A stretch of DNA of 64,000 bases from assembly GCA_963759155.1 (NCBI GenBank), contig CAVWXX010000015.1, positions 124,001-188,000 on the forward strand, given 5' to 3'. The stretch is from SZUA-36 sp963759155 (lineage in GTDB: Bacteria > Pseudomonadota > Gammaproteobacteria > Xanthomonadales > SZUA-36). Both the position numbers and the translations under genes were made by a program. How positions within the stretch are numbered: position 1 is the first letter of the stretch; each line of letters begins with the position of its first letter. Shown here in pieces: positions 46,837 through 55,690 of this stretch. The notes beneath the pieces are model-generated. The model had not been told where the DNA came from, made no database searches, and saw only the letters and a program-made list of their open reading frames with translations.

Positions 46837-46873
46837 AGACTAGTTATGTAAACAACACTGCTGGAATCAACGG

Positions 46874-48145
46874 TTATGCTGACGCCAGCGCTTGCTCCAG
46901 GTCAGCGATGATATCTTCGATGTCTTCGATACCAATACACAAGCGGATCATATCCGGTGTCACACCGGCCGCCTCCAGTTCTGCACCTTCCAATTGACGG
47001 TGTGTGGTCGATGCCGGGTGTGCCGCCAATGATTTCACATCGCCGATATTGACCAGGCGCAGAAACATCTGCAGGGCATCATAAAACTTCACGCCCGCTT
47101 CATAACCACCCTTGATACCAAAAGTCAGCAAGGCTGACGGTTTCCCGTCGGTGTATTTTTGTGCCAGGTCATAATAGGGTGATTCTGGCAGGCCGGCGAA
47201 ATTGACCCAGTCGACCTTTTCGTGATCTTTAAGGTAGTTGGCCACGGCCAGGGCATTTTCACAATGACGCTGCATACGCAGTGGCAGGGTCGCCATCCCC
47301 TGTAAAATCAGGAAGGCATTCATCGGGCTCAGGGCTGAGCCGGTATTACGCAACGGCACCGTTCTCGCGCGTGCAATGTAGGCCGCAGGCCCCATGGCTT
47401 CGGTGTAGACCACGCCGTGATAAGAGGCTTCAGGCTCATTCAGCATATGGAATTTTTCCGGGTATTTATCCCATGGAAACTGGCCACCATCGACAATCAC
47501 ACCACCCAGTGAATTACCATGACCACCCATATACTTGGTCAGTGAATTGACCACGATATCAGCACCATAATTAATCGGTTTGATCAGGGCCGGCGTCGCC
47601 ACGGTGTTGTCCACAATTAACGGCACACCATGCTTATGCGCCATATCGGCCAGCGCTTCGATGTCGACGATATTACCCGCCGGGTTACCAATCGACTCAC
47701 AGAACACCGCGGTGGTTTTTTCATCGATCAGAGCCTCCATCGCCGCCACGCTGTCATCGCTTGCAAAACGGACTTCGATACCCTGGCGTGGCAACATGTG
47801 TTTGAACAATGTGTAACTGCCACCATAGAGCAGAGGTACGGATACAATGTTATTGCCCTGCTCCGCAATGTTTAAAATGGCGTAGTTGATCGCCGCACTG
47901 CCCGCGCTGACACACAGCGCCGCAATACCACCCTCAAGTTCTGCGCAACGTTGTTCCAGAACATCGGTGGTCGGATTCATGATACGGGTATAGATATTAC
48001 CCGGCACTGCCAGGTTAAAAAGGTCAGCACCATGTTGTGCGTTGTCAAATTCGTAAGCAACGGTCTGGTAAACCGGCACCGCGGTCGCCTTGGTGGTGGG
48101 ATCGGATTTGAATCCGGCATGTATGGCGAGTGTCTGATCTTTCAT
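46874..48145 (-). CDS. metY: O-acetylhomoserine/O-succinylhomoserine sulfhydrylase
   Basis: A 423-residue PLP enzyme of the Cys/Met metabolism family. SAGSAAINYAILNIA and PLLYGGSYTLFKHMLPRQGIE are typical of O-acetylhomoserine sulfhydrylase, and the PLP lysine is in VNSLTKYMGGHGNSLGG. The RIMNPTTDVLEQR box and length of over 420 residues separate it from MetB and MetC. It makes homocysteine directly from activated homoserine and sulfide. metA is next upstream on the same strand, 25 bases away, so the pair is a compact direct-sulfhydrylation route to methionine. Confidence 0.92.
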   Translation of the reverse strand: MKDQTLAIHAGFKSDPTTKATAVPVYQTVAYEFDNAQHGADLFNLAVPGNIYTRIMNPTTDVLEQRCAELEGGIAALCVSAGSAAINYAILNIAEQGNNIVSVPLLYGGSYTLFKHMLPRQGIEVRFASDDSVAAMEALIDEKTTAVFCESIGNPAGNIVDIEALADMAHKHGVPLIVDNTVATPALIKPINYGADIVVNSLTKYMGGHGNSLGGVIVDGGQFPWDKYPEKFHMLNEPEASYHGVVYTEAMGPAAYIARARTVPLRNTGSALSPMNAFLILQGMATLPLRMQRHCENALAVANYLKDHEKVDWVNFAGLPESPYYDLAQKYTDGKPSALLTFGIKGGYEAGVKFYDALQMFLRLVNIGDVKSLAAHPASTTHRQLEGAELEAAGVTPDMIRLCIGIEDIEDIIADLEQALASA

Positions 48146-48170
48146 TGAGTACTTCCTTTTTTTAAGCCTG

Positions 48171-49241
48171 TTAAGTTTTCATGCCCAGTGGGTCATTGGG
48201 ATCAATATCCGCCATAAAGAGCTGGGTTCGATCGAGATTTGTTACCTGGTAAACAAGACCGAGCCAATTGTTCACGAGCGCCTTGGCCGTATCTCCCCAT
48301 GTATTGTCCAACCAGGCGTCAATTTCTTCTTCCATCAAAACCGGCAGCGGTTCATTGTTGGCCTGCGCCCGTCTTGCCTGTTCCAGAAATTGCTCAGCCA
48401 TGACCTCGACCTCATCACTAAAATAGTTTTCCGGATACGGCGGCGGCGAAGTCAGTTCACCAGCCAGGTAGCGCAACAGTTCGCGCTTGTATTCCTTGAG
48501 CAGGCTGTTCTTGTCATACTCGGGATGACCCTGGAAATAGATCATACGAAACTGGTCCGGACTGACTGCCATGTGCACACCGCCGGCTTCACTTTCCGCC
48601 AGCACGGTCAGACCGGCCTGTTCCAGTTGCTGCCTGGTTATTTCGTTGTAGCGTGAATGCGGCACATCGAAGCGTGTGTTGATACCCCTTAACAAAGGAT
48701 GACCGGGGCTGGAGGTTCGGTGACTGTAGACACCCCAACGTTTGCCCGGTAGTGCCTGTCGTTCGATACCATAAAAGTAACGGAGCAAGGCGTGTGTCGC
48801 CAGGCAAGAGCATAAGGTTGAAGCAACATTCTGTTCAGCCCAACGGACAACCTCCATCAAAGGTTCCCAAAATGGCTCCTGCTCCAGGTTAGGATTTGAT
48901 ATGTTGGCGCCGGTAATAATCAGTGCATCCAGACCCTGTTTCTGTATATCTTCAAACTTACAATAAAAGCGCTCGATGTAATCCAGTGTCTTTTCACTAC
49001 GGGACAAGCCCGGCAGAGAAAATGGATAGACGTAAAACTGTGCAATACGATTGCAATTACCCACCAGGCGAATGAACTGTCGCTCGGTCGCCTCCAATGC
49101 CGTATCCGGCATCATGTTCAGAAACCCGATATGCAGTTCCCGGATATCCTGATGCACCGCGCGATCTAACGGCAGCACTTCGTGCCCCTGTTCCCGCAGA
49201 CGCGAAAAAGTGGGTAATTCGAGATGTTCGACTAGAGGCAT
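48171..49241 (-). CDS. metA: Homoserine O-acyltransferase MetA
   Basis: A 356-residue MetA-type enzyme. The nucleophile is Cys146 in STLCSCLATHALL, and the His and Glu of the triad are in YFQGHPEYD. It activates homoserine with an acyl group from acetyl-CoA or succinyl-CoA. The position that separates acetyl from succinyl users in studied MetA proteins (Glu versus Gly after GAP-x) corresponds to Ser115 in TGANISNP, so specificity cannot be assigned. It is about 50 residues longer than E. coli MetA at the C-terminus. Likely an operon with metY. Confidence 0.9.
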   Translation of the reverse strand: MPLVEHLELPTFSRLREQGHEVLPLDRAVHQDIRELHIGFLNMMPDTALEATERQFIRLVGNCNRIAQFYVYPFSLPGLSRSEKTLDYIERFYCKFEDIQKQGLDALIITGANISNPNLEQEPFWEPLMEVVRWAEQNVASTLCSCLATHALLRYFYGIERQALPGKRWGVYSHRTSSPGHPLLRGINTRFDVPHSRYNEITRQQLEQAGLTVLAESEAGGVHMAVSPDQFRMIYFQGHPEYDKNSLLKEYKRELLRYLAGELTSPPPYPENYFSDEVEVMAEQFLEQARRAQANNEPLPVLMEEEIDAWLDNTWGDTAKALVNNWLGLVYQVTNLDRTQLFMADIDPNDPLGMKT

Positions 49242-49266
49242 ATTAAAAGCTTAACTCCTGACCAGC

Positions 49267-49299
49267 AAAAAAAATGACCGGGCGTTTAAACCCGGCCAT
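49267..49299 (-). terminator. Terminator of fbaA
   Basis: On the minus strand ATGGCCGGG pairs with CCCGGTCAT (one G-U) around an 8-base loop, followed by a run of eight T. It lies 27 bases past the fbaA stop and just upstream of metA, so metA-metY need their own promoter. Confidence 0.9.
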
Positions 49300-49325
49300 T
49301 CCTAATACTACTTCAAATCTGGCGT

Positions 49326-50405
49326 TCAGGCACTCGCGATGGATTTGCCTTTTGAACCAAGATCATCACAGGCTTCCAGCAAACGCGCAACGATGCCTTC
49401 TTCACCAAGACGCAAATAACCCCTTGGGTCGTATTGCTTCTTATAAGGTGTGCCATCATCCGGATCAATCTGGTACTGGAATGCACGGGGATGTTCATTG
49501 ACGAACTTGCCAACCGGTTGCGAGAAAGCAAACTGGGTGTCGGTATCGATGTTCATCTTGAATACGCCGTAACTGACGGCCTCATGAATTTTGGCTTTTT
49601 CAGAACCGGAACCACCATGAAATACAAGGTGAAGCGGATTATCACCTGTGCCACAGGTCTGTTGAACCAGTGCCTGGGAGTTCTTCAGGATTTCAGGCCG
49701 TAATTTGACATTACCCGGCTTGTAAACACCATGGACGTTTCCAAATGAAGCGGCAACGGAAAAATGGCCGATCGGGTTCAGCAATTCATAGGCACGTAAC
49801 ACATCCTCAGGTTGAGTGTAGAGCTTCGAGTTATCTGCACCTTCCTCAAAGTCGCTGCCGATGCCATCTTCTTCACCACCGGTTACACCCAGTTCGATCT
49901 CCAGTGACATATCGATCTTGTCCATACGCTCCAGAATGCGGGCGCACTCGCTGAGATTAAAATCGATGGGATCAGCAGACAGATCCAGCATGTGGGAACT
50001 GAACAGCGGCTTGCCATGCGCTTTGTAATACTTCTCACCTTCATCAAGCAGGGCTTCGATCCAGGGGATCAGCGCCTTGTTGGCGTGATCGGTATGCATG
50101 GCGACACATATACCATAGTGCTCTGCCAGCAGGTGCACATGCTGTGCTGCCGCAACCGAACCCATTACTTTCGCATTGAAAGCATCTTCGAGGCCTTTTC
50201 CTGCGTAAAATTGACCACCGCTATTGGATAGCTGGATGATGATATCGGATTTTGCTTTCGCCGCTGCTTCCATCACAGCGTTAATCGTGTTTGTACCGGT
50301 TACGTTAACCGCAGGCAATGCATAACCACCCTGCTTGGCTGCTTCAACCAGTGTCTTGTATCCTTCGCCGGTGACAACACCGGGCTTTAATGTAGTTTTG
50401 CTCAT
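49326..50405 (-). CDS. fbaA: Class II fructose-bisphosphate aldolase
   Basis: A 359-residue zinc aldolase of the class IIA (E. coli FbaA) type: VAMHTDHANKALIPW holds the first metal His, LEIELGVTGGEEDG the Glu, FGNVHGVYKPGN and LVFHGGSGS further His residues and the substrate-phosphate loop. It interconverts fructose-1,6-bisphosphate and two triose phosphates in glycolysis and gluconeogenesis. Stand-alone, with its own terminator; gapA-pgk are not beside it. Confidence 0.95.
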   Translation of the reverse strand: MSKTTLKPGVVTGEGYKTLVEAAKQGGYALPAVNVTGTNTINAVMEAAAKAKSDIIIQLSNSGGQFYAGKGLEDAFNAKVMGSVAAAQHVHLLAEHYGICVAMHTDHANKALIPWIEALLDEGEKYYKAHGKPLFSSHMLDLSADPIDFNLSECARILERMDKIDMSLEIELGVTGGEEDGIGSDFEEGADNSKLYTQPEDVLRAYELLNPIGHFSVAASFGNVHGVYKPGNVKLRPEILKNSQALVQQTCGTGDNPLHLVFHGGSGSEKAKIHEAVSYGVFKMNIDTDTQFAFSQPVGKFVNEHPRAFQYQIDPDDGTPYKKQYDPRGYLRLGEEGIVARLLEACDDLGSKGKSIASA

Positions 50406-50581
50406 AATCTTTCCTAGTGTAATAACTCTGTTCCATTCTAGCGCATTCTTTCACTTGTTGAAGGGTATCCGGTGAAGTTTTTCAGATATTTTCACCTAAC
50501 CATTATTTGTCTTTAAAGACCTGTATTTCAGACTGTGAAAACCTCGGAAAACATCTGGACTAAAAGCAACTTCCCTTCCAT

Positions 50582-50595
50582 ATGACATATGTCAA
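50582..50595. promoter_or_regulatory. FNR/FixK-like dyad upstream of decaheme copy 1
   Basis: ATGACATATGTCAA, close to the TTGAC-N4-GTCAA form bound by CRP/FNR-family regulators, 137 bases before the start codon. Equivalent dyads occur before the other two copies. The rest of the 313-base gap to fbaA holds no gene. Confidence 0.5.
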
Positions 50596-50718
50596 TGTAA
50601 CAGCATTGGCAATGTGACAAATTGACGCACGGATGAGTACGAACGAAAGCATCCTTTTCAGTAATCAAGTGCCGTCATATTCACGACCGATGAAATGACG
50701 GGCAAACAGGAGTAAGTC

Positions 50719-53045
50719 ATGAGGGTAAAAACAATGTGGTCGCTCTTGGTCAGCCTTGTATTTTTATGCAGCGCAACCAACCTGGCAGCCAAATCAGAAG
50801 TAACCGATGGCGGTAGTTATACAACCAAAGATAGTGAGTTTTACTTAACACCTGAACAATTATTGTTCATCAGACCGGGTCTGGTAATGGAAATAACGGA
50901 TGTTGTGGTTCCAGCCGACCGTCAGGCAGAAGTTACGTTTACACTTTCTGATCCTGCTGGCTTGCCGCTGGACAGAACCGGTGTCTATACACCAGGTCCA
51001 GTAGTCCACTTCTTTCATCATTGCAAATATTCCGGCAGGTGAAGAGGGTTACTACGCCTACACCAACCGGGTTCAGACCAGCCCGATCACGGGTGACTCT
51101 GCTGAGCAGGGCACTTCCGATTCCGGTGGCACTTACACCGAAATGGCTATCGGTACTTATATGTATAAATTCGGTACGGTACTTCCTGAAGGCTACGACA
51201 TGGATGTGACCCATACCGTGGGTATCTATGCACGTCGCGATCTGACCGAGTTTGACCTGGAACCGTTACGTAGGACAACGAGACCTATCACTTTGTCCCT
51301 TCCGGTTCCGCCATGCCGATGCCACGTGAAATCGTTACCACCGAAACCTGTAATGGCCGCTGCCATGATCCACTCGCCATTACATGGTGGTGCGCGTACA
51401 GATGTCGACCTGTGCATCCTGTGCCACAACCCGAATCAGGATATCGATCCTGACACTGGCAATTCATTTGACATGCCTTTGATGATCCACAAAATCCATA
51501 TGGGCGCAGAACTTGCCAATGGATATAACATCATTGGTTACCGCCAGTCGAATCATGACTACAGTGATGTTGTATACCCAGGCATCAATTACCGAATGTG
51601 AATCCTGCCATACAGGTGGAACACCAACGGAAAGCTTCCCGCTGGTAGCAAGCCCGAATCCTGTACCCGTATGTGATGCATCCGGTCTTGGTGCAACACT
51701 TCTCGAGTGGGGCGATCTCGATTCATTTGAAATCCACATGAATACAGCCGATGGTCCGTTATTTGCGGCAAGTCGCAGGCGAAGGTTCAGCCATGACTGG
51801 CAAATGGGTATGCAGATGGATCTACTTTTGTACTGGTCGATAAAGCCTCTGGCGATGCCCTTCAAACACTGAAGGTTAATGCAACAGGCTTTGGTTGTGT
51901 TGGCAATCCTCCAGGCGCATCTGTTGGCGTTGCTGCAACCAATCATACCAATTGGATGGACAACCCGGGCCGCAAGTCCTGTGGCGCATGTCATGACTCG
52001 ATTAACTGGGCAACCGGTGAAGGCCATGCCAGTGGTATCCCACAGGAAAATGATAACACGTTGTGGCAATTGCCACAGACCAATCGGTTCAGAGTTTGAC
52101 CGTTCAGTCAGAGGTTCCAACACTTGCACTTTACAAATCAGTAGAAATGCCTAACGTGATTGTTGAGTTTCTTGATATCAGCAACACTGGCCCGGGTGAA
52201 AACCCAGTCGTTACTTTCTCATTGAAGGGCAAAAATGGCCCGATACACCCAGGATCAATGAATCGCATGCTGTTTGTCATCACCGGACCTAATGAAGACT
52301 GGGCCTATGATTATTTCTACGTGGACGAAGACGCCAGATCAGCCGTTCAGGATGGTGATAACTGGGTTTACACCTTCGAAACACCACTTCCAGACGATGC
52401 AGCAGGTTCATTTACCATCAGCATGGAAGGACGTATCGAAGTAGAAGTCGACATGGGTGACGGACCGGAACAGAACGTGATTACGCCGAGAACCCAATGA
52501 TGGCATTTGCAGTAACTGGCGACAATGCAACTCCACGACGTAAGGTTGTTGATGATGCAAAATGTGAAGCTTGCCATCTCAACCTGTCCCTGCACGGTAG
52601 CAACCGTCACGATGTCACATACTGCAGCACTTGTCACACGCCTGACCGGCTTGATATCGCTGATGTACCCGAGTCTGTCCATATGAAATGGATGATCCAT
52701 AAGATTCACCGTGGTGCTGAACTTGAGAATGGCTATGTTGTCATCCGTTCAAGAGGCACATACGACTTCAGTAATATCCACTTTACTGGCGACCTGCGTA
52801 ATTGTGATGCATGCCATGTGAATGGTACACAGAACTTGCCAGTGGCTAGCGGCGCACTTCCAACGATCACCAACAATGCCTGGTGGACACCGATGGAGCC
52901 TCAAGCTGCAGCATGTCTGAGCTGTCATGATGACGACGATTCAGCGGCACATGCTTACGCCAACACCACGTTCTTTGGCGAGTCATGCTCGACCTGCCAT
53001 GGTGAAGGAAAATCAGCTGCAGTGGACAAGGTTCACGCCCGCTAA
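50719..53045 (+). pseudogene. OmcA/MtrC-family decaheme cytochrome, copy 1, many frameshifts
   Basis: By comparison with the intact third copy this was a protein of about 775 residues: signal peptide, KSEVTDGGSYTTKDSEFYLTP start of the mature chain, beta domains and ten heme sites. The frame changes about ten times (near 51005, 51265, 51275, 51370, 51585, 51775, 51812, 52060, 52120 and 52465), nearly always by one extra base. All segments between the shifts stay open and all ten heme motifs survive in the DNA (CNGRCH, CILCH, CESCH, CGACH, CGNCH, CEACH, CSTCH, CDACH, CLSCH, CSTCH). This may be real decay or sequence error. AGGAGTAAGTC precedes the ATG. Confidence 0.8.
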
Positions 53046-53082
53046 AGTCGATAGTTATACAGGCTTTCAAGCCTCTAAAGAG

Positions 53083-53115
53083 ATGCAGGGTGTTTCGACA
53101 CCCTGCATTTTTTTT
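53083..53115 (+). terminator. Terminator of decaheme copy 1
   Basis: 11-bp stem ATGCAGGGTGT / ACACCCTGCAT with a TTCG loop and eight T. The short dyad AGGCTTTCAAGCCT precedes it, and a nearly identical arrangement follows copy 2. Confidence 0.95.
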
Positions 53116-53139
53116 GCCTGAATATTCACACCTGTCTGT

Positions 53140-53153
53140 ATGACCTAGGTCAA
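53140..53153. promoter_or_regulatory. FNR/FixK-like dyad upstream of decaheme copy 2
   Basis: ATGACCTAGGTCAA, 138 bases before the start codon of copy 2 and in line with the site before copy 1. The flanks (CAATGT and ACCGATGAAA) are also shared between the two upstream regions. Confidence 0.5.
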
Positions 53154-53277
53154 TGTCACGTATCCGATCATGTGAGAAATTGTCACTTGGGTGAGGTCGA
53201 TCGAAAGTGCCCATACCGACAACAATTCCCAGTCTTTTTCACAACCGATGAAACGATGGACAAAACGGGAGTAAGTC

Positions 53278-55458
53278 ATGAGGGTAAAAATAGTATGGTC
53301 ACTTCTGCTGAGCATTGCGTGTTTATGCAGTGCAAGCAATCTGGCCGCCAAATCAGAGGCCGTTGATAGCGGGTTTTACACTACCAAGGATAAGGAGTTC
53401 TACCTGACCCCTGAGCAATTGATATATCATCAGGCCAGGTCTGGACATCGACATTCGTAAACGTTGTTCTTCCGGAGGATATGCAGTTGGAAGTCACCTA
53501 TACCATTAAGGATCCCGACGGCTTGCCACTGGATCACGATGGTATTGCTACACCCGGGCGCAGTAGACATGCGCTTCACATTGGCCAATATTCCGATGGA
53601 TGAAGAGCAGAAAGTCAGGCTCGCCTATGAACGCATCAGTAGAAATGGCACACTCACAGAAGTGGCGCCTGGAACCTACAAATACAAATTTGACTATGTT
53701 TATGATGCCGATATGGATACCACGAACACTTTGGTACTAGGCGGCCGTCGTGACCTGCGCGACTTCGAACTCGACCGTTATGCGGACAACGCCATACAAA
53801 ACTGGGTTCCAAGCGGTTTGTTTGATGTGGTGCCCCGGGATATCGTGACAACCGAGACCTGTAACCGTTGTCATGACCCTCTGCAATTACATGGTCGCTG
53901 GCAGCAACCACAGGCCTGTACCCAGTGCCATAACCCCACAGGCAACACCCGCTTTGAAGAGCTGATCCACGCCGTTCACGCAGCCACAGAAGCAGGCGGA
54001 CATGACTTTTCATCAGTGACCTATCCGGCTCCGTTGAACGCTTGTGAAACTTGCCATACCGGCGGCACCCCGACACAGAACTTCCCGCTGGTTGCCAACC
54101 CCAATCCTATACCTGTATGTGATATGTCCGGCCTTGGCGCGACCATGCTGGAATGGGGCAACCTTGGAGCTTTTGAAATCCACATGAATACAGCTGATGG
54201 TCCGCTATTCGCAGCGACAGCGGGTGAAGGTTCGGCGATGACCGGCAAATGGGTTAGCGATGGATCAACATTTGTGCTGGTTGACCAGGCCACGGGCGAC
54301 ACCCTCCAGACGCTTTACGTCAACACCACGGCTCTTGGATGTGTAAGCAACGCACCAGGCACATTCAGAGGTGAAGCAGGCGCACAACATACCAACTGGC
54401 TGGATCACCCAAGCCGTGTGGTCTGCGGTGCATGTCACGTCGACATTGATTTTGAAAATGGCGTTGGTCACATTGCCGTGTCAAATGATGACCTGTGTGG
54501 TAACTGCCACAGACCTGATACCGGGGTTGAATTTGACCGGTCGGTTAAAGGTGCGCACACCGAACTCTACAAATCATCACAGCTACCTGGTGTGATTGTT
54601 GAGTTTATGGAAGTCACCAACACCGGCCCTGGCCAGCATCCAACCGTCACATTCTCCGTGAGCAGTAAGAATGGTCCGCTTAATCCGGCTGATATGAACC
54701 GCCTCAGGTTCAAGCTTTCCGGACCGAACGAAGACTTCAGTTTTTATGAAAGTGAAGACGTGGAGAACTATGTCCAGGTGGATGGAAACTGGGCCTACAC
54801 ATTTGAAACTGCATTACCTGACGACGCTGAAGGCTCCTATACGATCAGCGTGGAAGCACGAAACCTCGTTGATGTTGATATGGGCAATGAAGTATCTGAA
54901 GAACGTGATACGGCAGAGAACCCTCAAATTGCATTCGCCGTTACCGATGATGCTGCCATGTGGCGACGCACGGTGGTTAAAGACTACAACTGTGAAAATT
55001 GCCATTCCAACCTGTCCTTCCACGGTGGCAACCGGCATGACCCGGACTATTGCGGGGTCTGCCATATGCCGGAAGCTGTCGACCGCGGAGATGAACAAAC
55101 CATAGCCCTCAAGTATATGATCCACAGTATTCACCGTGGCGCAGAACTTGAGAATGGTTTTGCAATAGGCAGTCATGACTACAGCGAAGTTGAGTACCCT
55201 GGCGACCTGCGTAACTGTGAAGCCTGTCACACTGGCAATTCACAGCAGATACCAATAGCAGATGGCGCATTGCCGACGATAACACCCCAAGCGTGGTGGA
55301 GTCCGATGCAACCGCAGGCCGCAGCATGCCTGAGCTGTCATGATGGCGATGATGCAGCAGTACATGCTTACACCAACACCACGTTCTTTGGCGAGTCATG
55401 CTCGACCTGTCATGGTGAAGGTAAAGAGGCGTCTGTTGACAAAGTTCACGCCCAGTAA
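53278..55458 (+). pseudogene. OmcA/MtrC-family decaheme cytochrome, copy 2, frameshifted near the 5' end
   Basis: The start (MRVKIVWSLLLSIACLCSASN signal cut to its pattern: basic end, hydrophobic core, NLAA-KSE cleavage) is in one frame up to about 53423, then extra bases near 53423, 53458 and 53551 shift the frame; from about 53570 to the stop the frame is clean, giving over 620 residues. Ten CXXCH motifs are present: CNRCH, CTQCH, CETCH, CGACH, CGNCH, CENCH, CGVCH, CEACH, CLSCH and CSTCH. If the shifts are errors this is a working decaheme protein for electron transfer beyond the inner membrane. It is shorter than copies 1 and 3 between hemes 1 and 3 and has no lipobox. Confidence 0.8.
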
Positions 55459-55494
55459 AGCCAGTTGTTAAACAGGCTTTCGAGCCTTGAAGAC

Positions 55495-55529
55495 AAGTGC
55501 AGGATGTTTCGACATCCTGCACTTTTTTT
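55495..55529 (+). terminator. Terminator of decaheme copy 2
   Basis: 13-bp stem AAGTGCAGGATGT / ACATCCTGCACTT with a TTCG loop and a T-run. It is clearly related to the copy 1 terminator, so the duplication unit included the 3' end. Confidence 0.95.
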
Positions 55530-55548
55530 ACACCGGAAAAAACAGACA

Positions 55549-55562
55549 TTGATCCGTATCAG
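55549..55562. promoter_or_regulatory. FNR-like box upstream of decaheme copy 3
   Basis: TTGATCCGTATCAG matches the FNR consensus TTGAT-N4-ATCAA at nine of ten positions and lies 142 bases before the start codon, the same place as the dyads of copies 1 and 2. Confidence 0.55.
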
Positions 55563-55690
55563 AGCGATGAATGAAATAATTTTTTCCGGCTTATAGGGTA
55601 TGATTACAAACATAATAAAACAGATTTAAAAAGAATCAGGCTGTGTCGATCTTCTGAAATGGAATAAGACGCGCAAATCGGGAGTCAGAG

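Noticed and set aside
50584..53170. CRP sites (TGTGA-N6-TCACA) before decaheme copies 1 and 2
   Set aside because: TGTGA half-sites occur, but the second halves are at the wrong spacing; the TGAC-N4-GTCA dyads are the better match.
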